Positions 17,323 to 26,013 of a stretch of DNA of 64,000 nt are shown one piece after another; within the stretch, counting starts at the first letter, position 1, and the number at the start of each line of letters is the position of its first letter. This stretch comes from Pseudomonas putida (lineage in GTDB: Bacteria > Pseudomonadota > Gammaproteobacteria > Pseudomonadales > Pseudomonadaceae): contig NZ_MINI01000028.1 of assembly GCF_002906855.1 (NCBI RefSeq), forward strand, positions 620,001 to 684,000, in the 5' to 3' direction. The notes under the pieces were generated by a model. It was not told the DNA's origin. It saw nothing but the letters and a program-made list of their open reading frames with translations, and searched no databases. The position numbers were made by a program, and so were the translations under genes.

Positions 17323-18552
17323 ATGCGTCATTCATCCGCAACTTCCAACAAGGCAGTACTCACGATCGGCTTGTGCTTTCTCGTCGCCTTGCTCGAAGGC
17401 CTGGACCTGCAGGCGACCGGCATCGCCGCACCGCACATGGCCAAGGAGTTCGCCCTGTCGCCGGGCATGCTCGGCTGGGTATTCAGCGCTGGGTTGCTGG
17501 GGTTGTTGCCCGGGGCGTTCGTTGGTGGCTGGCTGGCCGACCGGCTTGGGCGCAAGTCGATCCTGATCGTGGCGGTGCTGCTGTTCGGCGGCTTTTCGCT
17601 GGGAACCGCCCATGCCGAAAGCTACACCTCGCTGCTGATCGCACGCTTGATGACCGGCCTAGGGCTGGGCGCAGCGTTGCCGATCCTGATCGCGCTGGCC
17701 AGCGAGGCGGCGCCCGATCACCTGCGCAGCACGGCGGTGAGCCTGACGTACTGCGGCGTTCCGTTGGGTGGGGCGTTGGCTTCGGTGATCGGCATGAGCG
17801 GGGTGGGCGAAGGTTGGCGTGCGGTGTTCTACGTCGGCGGCATCGCCCCGATCGCGATTGCCTTGGTGCTGATGCTCTGGTTGAAGGAGTCTCAGGCGTT
17901 TCGGACCCAGGGCGGTGCCCACACCGGTGCTGACGGCATGCTCACTCAGCTGTTCGGGCCCGGGCAGGTCAGCCGTACGCTGTTGCTGTGGGTGGCGTGC
18001 TTCTTCACCCTGACGGTGCTGTACATGCTGCTCAACTGGCTGCCTTCGCTGCTGATCGGCCAAGGTTTCAGCCGGCCCCAGGCTGGCGCCGTACAGATCC
18101 TGTTCAACCTTGGCGGTGCAGCGGGTTCGTTTCTCACCGGGCGCATGATGGACCGCGGTGTTGCCGGACGGGCGGTGTTCATCGCCTACGCCGGCATGCT
18201 GGCGTCGTTGGCGGGGCTGGGTTTGTCGAGCAGTTTTGGCCTGATGTTGCTGGCTGGCTTCACGGCGGGTTACTGCGCCATCGGTGGGCAGCTGGTGCTT
18301 TACGCACTGGCGCCAACCCTGTATCCGACCCAGGTGCGCGCCACGGGTGTAGGGGCATCGGTGGCAATCGGGCGACTGGGTTCGATGGCCGGTCCGTTGG
18401 CGGCAGGGCAGATTCTGGCAGCGGGGGCGGGGGTCAGTGGCCTGCTGCTGGCCGCTTCGCCTGGCCTGGTGGTCGCGGCAGTAGCGGCAAGTGCCTTGCT
18501 TGGGCAGCGTAGAGGCCGGAGTGCCGATACCACGTCAGACGGTATTGCCTGA
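17323..18552 (+). CDS. MFS aromatic-acid transporter (MhpT/AAHS type)
   Basis: A 409-residue, 12-helix major facilitator. It has GLDLQATGIAAPHMAKEF at the first helix, the loop 2-3 motif GGWLADRLGRKSILI, and RLMTGLGLGAALP, as in MhpT and other aromatic acid:proton symporters. It probably carries phenylpropanoid acids (ferulate, coumarate or dihydro forms) released by or entering with the upstream systems. It is cotranscribed with the porin. The substrate is inferred from the neighbouring catabolic genes. Confidence 0.88.
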   Translation: MRHSSATSNKAVLTIGLCFLVALLEGLDLQATGIAAPHMAKEFALSPGMLGWVFSAGLLGLLPGAFVGGWLADRLGRKSILIVAVLLFGGFSLGTAHAESYTSLLIARLMTGLGLGAALPILIALASEAAPDHLRSTAVSLTYCGVPLGGALASVIGMSGVGEGWRAVFYVGGIAPIAIALVLMLWLKESQAFRTQGGAHTGADGMLTQLFGPGQVSRTLLLWVACFFTLTVLYMLLNWLPSLLIGQGFSRPQAGAVQILFNLGGAAGSFLTGRMMDRGVAGRAVFIAYAGMLASLAGLGLSSSFGLMLLAGFTAGYCAIGGQLVLYALAPTLYPTQVRATGVGASVAIGRLGSMAGPLAAGQILAAGAGVSGLLLAASPGLVVAAVAASALLGQRRGRSADTTSDGIA

Positions 18553-18712
18553 CTCACCTGTGAACCAGGCTGCCACACAGCACAGCAATCTCGAACAGCA
18601 GCCTCATCGGCACGGCGAGCAGGGTCTGGGAGATGCGTCAATCTGACTCTGCGACCGAATGGCCCATTCCTTGCTTTCGTAGGGCGCATGCAATCGAGGT
18701 AACAGTCACGCC

Positions 18713-19675
18713 ATGCACGCCCAACGCCACCGCTTCAACGACGTCAACACCCATGCCAGCGCGATCCTCGGCTGGCAGCAGACCTACGACCAGATCAGCG
18801 CCGGCAGTGCACACACCGAGCTCACGCACCTCACTGCTGAGCGCTTCCAGATATTTCGTGAATGCCTGGACAAGCGTGTAGTCCAGCACGGTGCGGCGCC
18901 GGCGCGGCGCTTTTGTCTGGCGCTACCCGCCGGGAGCGCGGGTACCGGGGTGTTTCAGGGCAGCAGCGTCGGTAGCGCGGATGTCACGCTTCTTCACAGT
19001 GGTCAGGAGTTTTTTGTCCATGCCCCCGAGGGCATGGACCTGCTGGCGGTGAGTGTCGATGCCGATCGTCTGGAACAATTGGCCGAGCGCGAGTTCAGCG
19101 CGCAGGAACTGCGGGCATTGAACAGGGCCACTCGGCTGAACGTCAGCCCGGCCTTTCTCGGCGCGATACGCTCGCAGCTGCAGGGGCTGATCGATGCGGC
19201 GTTGCGGGGCGAAGCGCTGCTGGAGGCGCAGCTCGAAGACTTGCTGCTGGAGTGCATGCTGGTGCTGCTGGACCAGGTCAGCCAAGGTGGCGCGGGGCGA
19301 GGGGGGAATGTTGCGGTTAGCGCCTATCTGGTCCGCCAGGCGCACCAGATGGCCCTGGATTGCCTGGACGAGCCGTTGTCGGTGCTGCAGATCTGCGAGC
19401 GCCTGGATGTCAGCCGCAGCACCTTGCAGCGCAGTTTCCTCGGGGTCACCGGCCTGAGCCCGGTCGAGTACCTGCGTGCGGTGCGCCTGAATGCCGTACG
19501 GCAACGGCTGCAGTGCACCGCCGCCGAGCAGTTCACCGTTGCCCGCGTGGCCAGCGACCTGGGCTTTACCCACCTTGGGCATTTCTCCGGCGCCTACCGC
19601 GCGCTGTTCGGTGAACTGCCTTCACACACCGCTCGCCAGGACAGCGTCGTTCAGGCGAAGCGATCCAGGCGATAG
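18713..19675 (+). CDS. AraC-family regulator, EutR-like
   Basis: The 320-residue regulator has a C-terminal AraC DNA-binding domain (LSVLQICERLDVSRSTLQRSFLGVTGLSPVEYLRAVRLNAVR, then the second helix-turn-helix VARVASDLGFTHLGHFSGAYRALFG, each given here as a region). The N-terminal half (ILGWQQTYDQISAG, FQIFRECLDKRV) resembles EutR, the ethanolamine regulator. That suggests an amine or amino-alcohol signal and control of the adjacent FAD oxidoreductase/RidA/TynB-like genes. The 3' end overlaps the convergent FAD gene by 25 bp. The 160 bp upstream, after the MFS gene, show no clear element. Confidence 0.85.
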   Translation: MHAQRHRFNDVNTHASAILGWQQTYDQISAGSAHTELTHLTAERFQIFRECLDKRVVQHGAAPARRFCLALPAGSAGTGVFQGSSVGSADVTLLHSGQEFFVHAPEGMDLLAVSVDADRLEQLAEREFSAQELRALNRATRLNVSPAFLGAIRSQLQGLIDAALRGEALLEAQLEDLLLECMLVLLDQVSQGGAGRGGNVAVSAYLVRQAHQMALDCLDEPLSVLQICERLDVSRSTLQRSFLGVTGLSPVEYLRAVRLNAVRQRLQCTAAEQFTVARVASDLGFTHLGHFSGAYRALFGELPSHTARQDSVVQAKRSRR

Positions 19676-20946
19676 GGGGACGGGTCGACCAGCGGGTGAC
19701 TGCCATCGATCAGGTCTGCCGCCAGTTGCCCGGCCGCGGGCGAAGTACCGAAGCCGTGGCCGGAGAAACCGGTCGCCAGCACCATCCCCGGCAGTTGCTG
19801 AACCGGCCCGATCACCGGCAGTGAGTCAGGTGTCACGTCGATGGTGCCGGCCCACGCCTGCTCGATGCGCGCCTGCTTGAACACCGGCCAGGCGGCCCTG
19901 AGGTTGTCCAGCGCCTCCTGGTTCAAGGCTGGGTTGGCGGCAGGGTCCTGGGTGCGGATGCGCTCGAACGGGGACACCGAAGCGGGCGACCAGCGCCGTG
20001 CCAGCGCCAGGTCCTTGAAAAAGGGCTTGCCGAACGACACCCGCAACAACCCCCGTTGAGCGCGGAACTGCGGCAGGTAGCGTCGCCCGAGCAAGGCATG
20101 ATCGAGGGTCAGGTGGGCATCGAGGGCACCTCGTTGCGTGATGATGAAACCACCGTCCATATGCTTGCGGAACGAGAAATCCGGGCCACCTACGGCGATG
20201 TCGGTCGGGCCTTCCATAGCGGCCGTGCGCAGCACCGAGCAGTTCAGCGGCAAGGTCGGCAAGGCGACCCCGTGGTTGCCCAGCAGGCGCCGCGACCACA
20301 AGCCGCCGGCCAGCAGCACCTGCTCGCAGCGGATCTCGCCGTGCTCGGTCACTACGCCGTCGATGCGCCCGGCGGCGGTGGTCACGCTGCGCACGGCGCA
20401 ATGCTCGACAATCACCGCGCCACGGGCCATGGCCGCCTGGGCGATGGCACTGCTGGCCAGGGTCGGCTCGGCACGGCCGTCGCTTTCGGTGAAGATGCCA
20501 CCGGCCCAGATGGCTTGCCCACCTGGCACGCGCTGGGCGATTTCGGCGTTGCTCAGCAGGCGCGAACCGACCGGCAGGCCGTCTACCGACTTCAGCCAGG
20601 CCTCGTGCATCGCCATTTGCCCGGGCTCCCGGGCGGCGAACAGGATGCCCGCCTGCCGGTAGCCGACCTCGCGCCCGACCCGGGCGGGCATTTGCGCCCA
20701 CAACCGGTCCGCAGCCAGGGCCAGGGGCAGGTCCTCGCGGTGGCGGCTGGTCTTGCGCACCCAGCCGAGATTGCGCGATGACTGCTCGCCGGCGATGCGG
20801 CCTTTCTCCAGCACCACCACCGGGATGTTGCGCTCGGCGAGGGTCAGGGCAGCGGTCAGGCCGACAATACCGCCGCCGATGATGACCACGGTGGTGGCGC
20901 TGGGTGGCGTGTTTGCGCAGTGCACCGGCGCGATGACAGGGGACAT
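19651..20946 (-). CDS. FAD-dependent amino-acid/amine oxidoreductase (DAO family)
   Basis: A 431-residue flavoprotein of the DadA/DAO family. It has an N-terminal dinucleotide-binding fold (VVIIGGGIVGLTAALTLAERN, then VVVLEKG), the family motif SSRNLGWVRKT, and a C-terminal flavin loop GTSPAAGQLAADLIDG. It should oxidise a primary or secondary amine to an imine. With RidA (imine deaminase) and the TynB-like gene directly upstream on the same strand, it forms an amine-oxidation operon. No substrate is visible. Confidence 0.88.
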   Translation of the reverse strand: MSPVIAPVHCANTPPSATTVVIIGGGIVGLTAALTLAERNIPVVVLEKGRIAGEQSSRNLGWVRKTSRHREDLPLALAADRLWAQMPARVGREVGYRQAGILFAAREPGQMAMHEAWLKSVDGLPVGSRLLSNAEIAQRVPGGQAIWAGGIFTESDGRAEPTLASSAIAQAAMARGAVIVEHCAVRSVTTAAGRIDGVVTEHGEIRCEQVLLAGGLWSRRLLGNHGVALPTLPLNCSVLRTAAMEGPTDIAVGGPDFSFRKHMDGGFIITQRGALDAHLTLDHALLGRRYLPQFRAQRGLLRVSFGKPFFKDLALARRWSPASVSPFERIRTQDPAANPALNQEALDNLRAAWPVFKQARIEQAWAGTIDVTPDSLPVIGPVQQLPGMVLATGFSGHGFGTSPAAGQLAADLIDGSHPLVDPSPYRLDRFA

Positions 20947-20969
20947 GGACGGTTCTCCTCTAAGGCGGG

Positions 20970-21392
20970 CTAGCGCGACAGGTCGAGCAGCTGGGTGGTG
21001 GCGCGCGATGCTCCGCGGTAGGCGGTCACCTCCAGTTCCACCCGGTAGACCGTTGCGCCCAGGGGCGGGCAGGTGACCGTGCTGGCCGGGTCGATGCCGC
21101 GAAACACTTCGCCGACGATGGTCATCACGCTGGCGACATCCTCAGGCTTCTGGATGAACACCCGCGAGCAGACCACGTCGGCCAGGGACGCATCCACGGC
21201 ATGGAGCGCCGCTTCGATGTTGGCGAACACCTGGCGGGTCTGGGCCTCGAGGTCCTCGGGGATTTCGCCGGTCGCCGGGTTGCGCCCGGCGGTGTTGGAA
21301 ACGAAGATCCAGTCGTCCACGGCCACCAGGCGCGAATAGCTGCCCAGGGTCTCGTACTTCGATCCGGTCTTGAGTTTGGTGATCTGCAGCAT
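20970..21392 (-). CDS. RidA-family protein (enamine/imine deaminase)
   Basis: The 140-residue YjgF/RidA protein contains FVSNTAGRNPATGEIPEDLEAQ, VCSRVFIQ and PPLGATVYRVELEVTAY. RidA proteins hydrolyse reactive enamines or imines. Lying between an amine-oxidising flavoprotein and a TynB-like gene, it would clear the imine made by the oxidase. The start at 21392 is the one that gives a canonical RidA N-terminus; the reading frame continues further upstream but overlaps the next gene. Confidence 0.9.
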   Translation of the reverse strand: MLQITKLKTGSKYETLGSYSRLVAVDDWIFVSNTAGRNPATGEIPEDLEAQTRQVFANIEAALHAVDASLADVVCSRVFIQKPEDVASVMTIVGEVFRGIDPASTVTCPPLGATVYRVELEVTAYRGASRATTQLLDLSR

Positions 21393-21421
21393 GGTATTGT
21401 CCTTGGGGTTGGAGGGGTGAA

Positions 21422-22561
21422 TCAGCTCAGGGCCGGGCTTTCCCACAGGTTGAGGCGTACGCCGACTCCGCGCTCCAGCGCCTGGCGGTACACCACCGTG
21501 CCCCAGGCCACGTCCTCGACCGGCATGCCGCCCACCGACATGATGATGATCTCCTCGTCGTTGCAACGGCCGGGGGCAACGCCTGCGACGATCTTGCCGA
21601 TGTCTTCCAGTTGTTCGGCCGGCAGGCTGCCTTCGGCGATCATGTCCATGAAGCGCACGCCCACCAGCGGCACATGGTTGTGCGCAGGCTTGGGCAGCTC
21701 CTCGAACCAGGCCTCGTACAGGCCAGTGTTGTCGACCACTTTGCGTACGTCGGCCTGCTCCATGCCGGCGTCGATGCTGCAGCCGGCGGGCATGGCGAGA
21801 AACGCGCCGGGCTTGACCCATTCACGCAAGACCCGCGGGTAGGTGGACGGGTCACCGGTTTCGCCAGAGGTGCAGTAGGTCACCAGGTCCGAACCGCGTA
21901 CCACCTCTTCGATGCTGTCGACCACTTCGATGGTGGTGATCTGCGGGTAGGTGTCGCCTACCCAGCTGATGAAGTCGTCCAGGCTCTTCTGGCCGCGACC
22001 CTTGAGCTTGAGCGTGTCGACTTGCGGGCACACGGCCATGAATGCGGCCACGGTGGTCTTGCCCATGACGCCGGGGCCCAGCAGGCCGATCACCCGCGAG
22101 TCGCGGCGGGCCAGGTGGCGTGCGCCGACACCCGGGATGGCGCCGGTACGGTAGGCCGACAGCAGGTTGGCCGACATGTGCGCCAACGGGGCGCCGGTGT
22201 CCGGGTCATTGAGGGTGAACATCAGGATCGAGCGCGGCAGGCCCTTTTCGCGGTTGGCGATGTTGGAGCCGTACCACTTGACCCCGGCGGTGCAGAAGTC
22301 GCCGCCCAGGTAGGCAGGCATCGCCATCATGCGGCGGTCGGCCGTGGGCTTGGGCATGTTGGGGAAGGGCGAGTCCTTGGGAAAGGTGATCATCGCACCG
22401 TGGGAGTCGCTGTTCGGCCCGGCCATGCGGTAGTCGCCGTGGTGGAGCAGGACGAACATCTGCTCCATGGTGTTCACGCAGGCCAGCATGTCGGTGACAC
22501 CGGCGCGGATCATGTCCTGCTCGGACAGGTAGAGAAAGTCGATTTTTGTAGTTGTAGTCAT
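21422..22561 (-). CDS. TynB-like protein (tyramine oxidase subunit B; ornithine cyclodeaminase/mu-crystallin family)
   Basis: The 379-residue protein has the ornithine cyclodeaminase fold: a substrate-side N-terminal half (RRMMAMPAYLGGDF, GVKWYGSN), then an NAD-binding domain with VIGLLGPGVMGKTTVAAFMA. The sequence resembles proteins named tyramine oxidase subunit B. These may act as imine reductases or dehydrogenases; their true reaction is unclear to me. No TynA-type copper or flavin subunit is in the window other than the DAO protein two genes downstream. It is the first gene of a three-gene operon, divergent from an MFS transporter. Confidence 0.8.
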   Translation of the reverse strand: MTTTTKIDFLYLSEQDMIRAGVTDMLACVNTMEQMFVLLHHGDYRMAGPNSDSHGAMITFPKDSPFPNMPKPTADRRMMAMPAYLGGDFCTAGVKWYGSNIANREKGLPRSILMFTLNDPDTGAPLAHMSANLLSAYRTGAIPGVGARHLARRDSRVIGLLGPGVMGKTTVAAFMAVCPQVDTLKLKGRGQKSLDDFISWVGDTYPQITTIEVVDSIEEVVRGSDLVTYCTSGETGDPSTYPRVLREWVKPGAFLAMPAGCSIDAGMEQADVRKVVDNTGLYEAWFEELPKPAHNHVPLVGVRFMDMIAEGSLPAEQLEDIGKIVAGVAPGRCNDEEIIIMSVGGMPVEDVAWGTVVYRQALERGVGVRLNLWESPALS

Positions 22562-22934
22562 GGCTCATCTCGGGGCGGAGGAAGAGGGCCGGCAGCGAAA
22601 CTGCTGCCGACGGCGCCGATGTTAGGAACCCGCCCGGGCGCACGGCTATCCCGAATTGGTCAGGAATGGCGGGGCATCTGCAGCCCTGCCTGGCCACGCT
22701 GTCTAGCACACGGTTTTGCGCGATTTCAGCGTATTTCTTGCTGTCCTCATGTTGGCAGCCATGACCAAAAGCCCGGCAATGCGGTACATGCCGCCTGTCT
22801 TGGTACGTTGCAAACTGTGGCGGTCATAAGGCACCTGGCCAGGCCCTGGAGGACGTCGATAAAGCACGCTGCTGGCGACACGGATGGTCGCGCCATATCG
22901 CTGCAACCCAGCACCTTCAATTCAGGATCAATCC
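22562..22934. other. divergent intergenic region, TynB-like operon and MFS gene
   Basis: This 373-bp stretch lacks a credible gene; the open frames in it are short and overlap one another. It must carry the two divergent promoters and their regulator sites, probably for the EutR-like or FeaR-like protein. I could not identify a box with confidence. Confidence 0.5.
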
Positions 22935-24146
22935 ATGAGAACAACAACATCCAATCCGATTGACAAAACCTCCGTGTACATCTGCGCCGGCCTGGTTTCC
23001 GCCGGCGGGGCGCTGCTGCTCAATGTGCTGCCGGTGCTGTTCGGCGCCCTGGCCGAGCAGTTCGGCTATGGCGAACAGCAACTGGGCAGCCTGGCCATGG
23101 CCATGAACCTCGGTTTCGGGGTGCTCGGCCTAGCCTCGCTGCTGTGGATCCAGCGCCTGAGCTGGCGGGTGATTTCCACCTTGTCCTCGCTGCTGGTGGT
23201 GGCCGCCCTGGCGGGCATGCTCGGCAACCCCACGTACGAGACACTGATGCTGCTCATGGCCTTGGCCGGGGCCGGCACCGGTGCGCTGTATGCCCTGGCA
23301 ATGACCATTTTCGGTGACAGCGCGCAACCTGAGCGGGCCTTCGGCTTCAAGCTGGGCATGGAGACCGTGCCTGGCGCGTTGCTGCTGATCGTGCTGCCGG
23401 TCGCGGTGGCGCCCCTGTGGGGCTTCCAGGGCATGCTGGTGACGCTGGTCATCAGCATGCTGCTGATGGGCGTGGTCCCGTTGCCATGGGTGCCGAGCCG
23501 CAGCGCACGGCAACTGGAGGCGCGTGCTGGCGGGGCACCGGTGGTGTGCCGCCATAGCCGTACCATCGCCTGGCTGAGCCTGCTCGCCAGCCTGGTGTTC
23601 CTGACCGGCATCATGTCGGTGTGGGCGTTCCTTGAACTGATGGGCAAGAAGAGCGGCCTGTCTTCGGACACCATCGGCTCGGTGTTGGCGCTGGGCTTCA
23701 TCATCAATGCGGGCGGCGGCTTCATTGCCTCGTCGGTCGGCCTGAAGGCCGGGCGCTTTCTGCCGGTGGCGGTGATCATCGCGGCCGAGGTGGCGGGCCT
23801 GGTGCTGCTGGCACAGTTCGACTCGCTGACCACCTACGTGGCCGGGGTGATGTGCTTCCTGTTCTCGATCAGCTTCGTGCTGGCCTACACCTTCGGCGTG
23901 ATGGCCGAGTTCGACCTGTCGGGCCGCTTGGTGGCCCTGGGGGCACTGTGCCTGTCGGTCGGCGCGGCGGTGGGGCCGGCGGTCGGTGGCCTGCTGATCG
24001 AAGCCTATGGCTACACGGCGGTGCTGCTGTTCTCCGGTGCCTGCTCGATCAGCGTGCTGGCGATCTACGGTGCTGCCGTGTTGCGTTCGCAGCAAGCGGG
24101 CAAACGCGAGCCGATGGGCGACGCGGTGACATTGCCGAAGCTCTGA
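22935..24146 (+). CDS. MFS transporter
   Basis: A 403-residue, 12-helix major facilitator with charged cytoplasmic loops (QRLSWRVIS, PERAFGFKLGMETVPG). I do not recognise the substrate class. Neighbouring genes suggest an amine or its oxidation product. It starts at 22935 after AGGA, and the first codons themselves contain AACAACAAC, a Crc-like stretch. A strong terminator follows, so it is a single-gene transcript; the ketopantoate reductase-like gene beyond is separate or fed by readthrough. Confidence 0.85.
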   Translation: MRTTTSNPIDKTSVYICAGLVSAGGALLLNVLPVLFGALAEQFGYGEQQLGSLAMAMNLGFGVLGLASLLWIQRLSWRVISTLSSLLVVAALAGMLGNPTYETLMLLMALAGAGTGALYALAMTIFGDSAQPERAFGFKLGMETVPGALLLIVLPVAVAPLWGFQGMLVTLVISMLLMGVVPLPWVPSRSARQLEARAGGAPVVCRHSRTIAWLSLLASLVFLTGIMSVWAFLELMGKKSGLSSDTIGSVLALGFIINAGGGFIASSVGLKAGRFLPVAVIIAAEVAGLVLLAQFDSLTTYVAGVMCFLFSISFVLAYTFGVMAEFDLSGRLVALGALCLSVGAAVGPAVGGLLIEAYGYTAVLLFSGACSISVLAIYGAAVLRSQQAGKREPMGDAVTLPKL

Positions 24147-24169
24147 TGGCAGCCGCATATCCAGATGAG

Positions 24170-24200
24170 GCTCGCCGGGGATGACCCGGCGAGCTTTTTT
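24170..24200 (+). terminator. Rho-independent terminator after the MFS gene
   Basis: A perfect 10-bp GC-rich stem (24170-24179 with 24185-24194), loop GATGA, then six T. It is one of the clearest terminators in the window. Confidence 0.92.
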
Positions 24201-24231
24201 CATGGCGCAGACAACAAGGACGAAACCCAAC

Positions 24232-25176
24232 ATGAAGATTGCCGTGATCGGGGCAGGGGCAATGGGCAGCCTGTTTGCCGCCCGGTTGATCGACGCCGGT
24301 GCCGAGGTGACCCTGGTGGATGTCGATGAGCGCTTGCTCGACGCCCTGCGTAGCCATGGCCTGCGCCTGGAGGACGAGCAGGGCGTGCGCGTGTACTGGC
24401 CTCGGGTGGCACGCGCCGAACAGTTGCAGGGCGAGGTCGATGCCTTGCTGATGTTGACCAAGAGTCATCACACCCGTCAGGCCATCCAGGCGTGCCGGCA
24501 CCTGCTTGGCCAGAAGACCCTGGTGTTGACGTTGCAGAACGGCTTGGACAGCGTGCCGGCACTGCGCGAGTACGTGACTGACCCTTGCCTGGCAATCGGC
24601 ATGACCCTCTACCCGGCCGATGTGCTGGCACCCGGCAGCGTACGCAGTTGCGGCGGTGGCGAGGTGCGCTTGCGCGGGCTGTTGCCTGGGCCGGATTACG
24701 CCGGGCCGTTGCGGGCACTGATGGATGGCTTGCGCCGGGGGGGCATGTGCTGCATCGAAGACCCGGATATCGAGGTGAGCATCTGGGAAAAGGTCGCCTT
24801 CAATACGGCCCTGAACTCGCTGTGTGCCCTCACTGGGGTGAGCGTGGGTGAGCTAGGCTGTTGCGCGCGTGGCCGCGAGGTGGCCTTGGCATTGGTTGCC
24901 GAGGCGGCCGAAATTGCTGTGTCGGTGGGCGTGGTGCTGGATCAACAGCGGGTTGTGCAGGCGGTGGAGGAGGCGTTTGTCGTGCACGCCGGGCACAAGC
25001 CCTCCATGCTCCAGGACCTGGAGCACGGCAGGCGCATGGAGATCGACGCGCTGTCCGGCGCGTTGCTTGCCCATGCACGGCGCCAGGGCGTACAAGCTCC
25101 GGCCATGGCTGCCATCGACCGGTTGTTGCGCCGGGCGGAGCGTCAGCGCAGCGGTGAGAAGGCCGCTGGCAGATAG
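24232..25176 (+). CDS. ketopantoate reductase family protein (PanE/ApbA-like)
   Basis: The 314-residue NADPH-dependent reductase begins MKIAVIGAGAMGSLFAARL, the PanE dinucleotide motif. It has the LTLQNGLDS segment with the invariant Asn and the C-terminal KPSMLQDLEHGRRMEIDALSG region with conserved Lys, Ser and Asp/Glu. It is probably an accessory paralogue, not the pantothenate enzyme, because it sits among amine-catabolic genes. The ATG at 24232 is preceded by a terminator and an ACAACAAGG stretch. Its 3' end overlaps the convergent NIPSNAP gene by 34 bp. Confidence 0.85.
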   Translation: MKIAVIGAGAMGSLFAARLIDAGAEVTLVDVDERLLDALRSHGLRLEDEQGVRVYWPRVARAEQLQGEVDALLMLTKSHHTRQAIQACRHLLGQKTLVLTLQNGLDSVPALREYVTDPCLAIGMTLYPADVLAPGSVRSCGGGEVRLRGLLPGPDYAGPLRALMDGLRRGGMCCIEDPDIEVSIWEKVAFNTALNSLCALTGVSVGELGCCARGREVALALVAEAAEIAVSVGVVLDQQRVVQAVEEAFVVHAGHKPSMLQDLEHGRRMEIDALSGALLAHARRQGVQAPAMAAIDRLLRRAERQRSGEKAAGR

Positions 25177-25769
25177 ACCACCGAGTTCATCTTTTGCAGT
25201 TGCGGGGCAGAATTCTCCGGTGGCCATACTCCGTCGCCGACGGCGCGGGTGCGCACATCAAGGCGTTGCTCCAGGCTGGCGTAGGGCCAGATGTGCAGGT
25301 AGCGTGGCACCCGGCCGTTGGTGGCGTAGAACGCGGCATACACCGGCGAATACTGCTCCCTAGTGCGCGGCCCGACTGCCTTGCGCCAGCCGGCCAGGGT
25401 AGGCGCCAGGCCCGAGGTGACCAGGTCGTACTCGCGCAGCTCGTAGAACGGCCCATGCTTGCCCGGTGCCAGCGGCTCGAGGAAGGGGAACAGGCGATAG
25501 TCGTCCATGTGCTGCTCAAGCACGAACTCACCAATGCCGAAGGCGTCGCTGGCCAACAGCACGCGCTCGCGTTCGGCCGCCTGGACCTCGACGCTGGCGA
25601 AGCGGCGCAGCACGGCAACGGTGTTCTGCGGGCCGATCTCGGACACCCAGCAGCCGATCAGCTCGACCCCTTCGATGGCAGCCTGCAAGGCATCCTGCAG
25701 GCGCGGCAGGGCCTGGCCGGGTGTACGCACGCGCAAGGTGAAACGCAGCAGTTCGTAGTGGTTGGACAT
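25143..25769 (-). CDS. NIPSNAP-family protein
   Basis: A 208-residue protein made of two ferredoxin-like NIPSNAP halves, visible as YELLRFTLRVRTPGQ near the start and YELREYDLVTSGLAPTLAGWRKAVGPRT near the middle, the second ending in YLHIWPYASLEQR. Bacterial members are found beside catabolic genes; their activity is not established. The start at 25769 is set by a perfect AGGAGG upstream; the frame continues about 200 bp further without a ribosome-binding site. Confidence 0.85.
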   Translation of the reverse strand: MSNHYELLRFTLRVRTPGQALPRLQDALQAAIEGVELIGCWVSEIGPQNTVAVLRRFASVEVQAAERERVLLASDAFGIGEFVLEQHMDDYRLFPFLEPLAPGKHGPFYELREYDLVTSGLAPTLAGWRKAVGPRTREQYSPVYAAFYATNGRVPRYLHIWPYASLEQRLDVRTRAVGDGVWPPENSAPQLQKMNSVVYLPAAFSPLR

Positions 25770-26013
25770 CAAGCGTACCTCCTGGATAAAAGACGAGGCA
25801 AAAACGGTAGGGAACGCTAAAGGGCAGCGGGCCAAGCGCTCAATGACCGGGTGGATCAATGTTGTTGCGTTACACGCAACGAAATCTCGGCCGAAGACCA
25901 CCAAAGGCAATGTGGCGCGGTATGTGCTTGCGCTTCGTTCACCTGTCCTTTTGTTACCCAAAATCACGTGAATATTGCACTAATATGGCGCGTGCTCCCG
26001 ATTGAGGTGGTTC

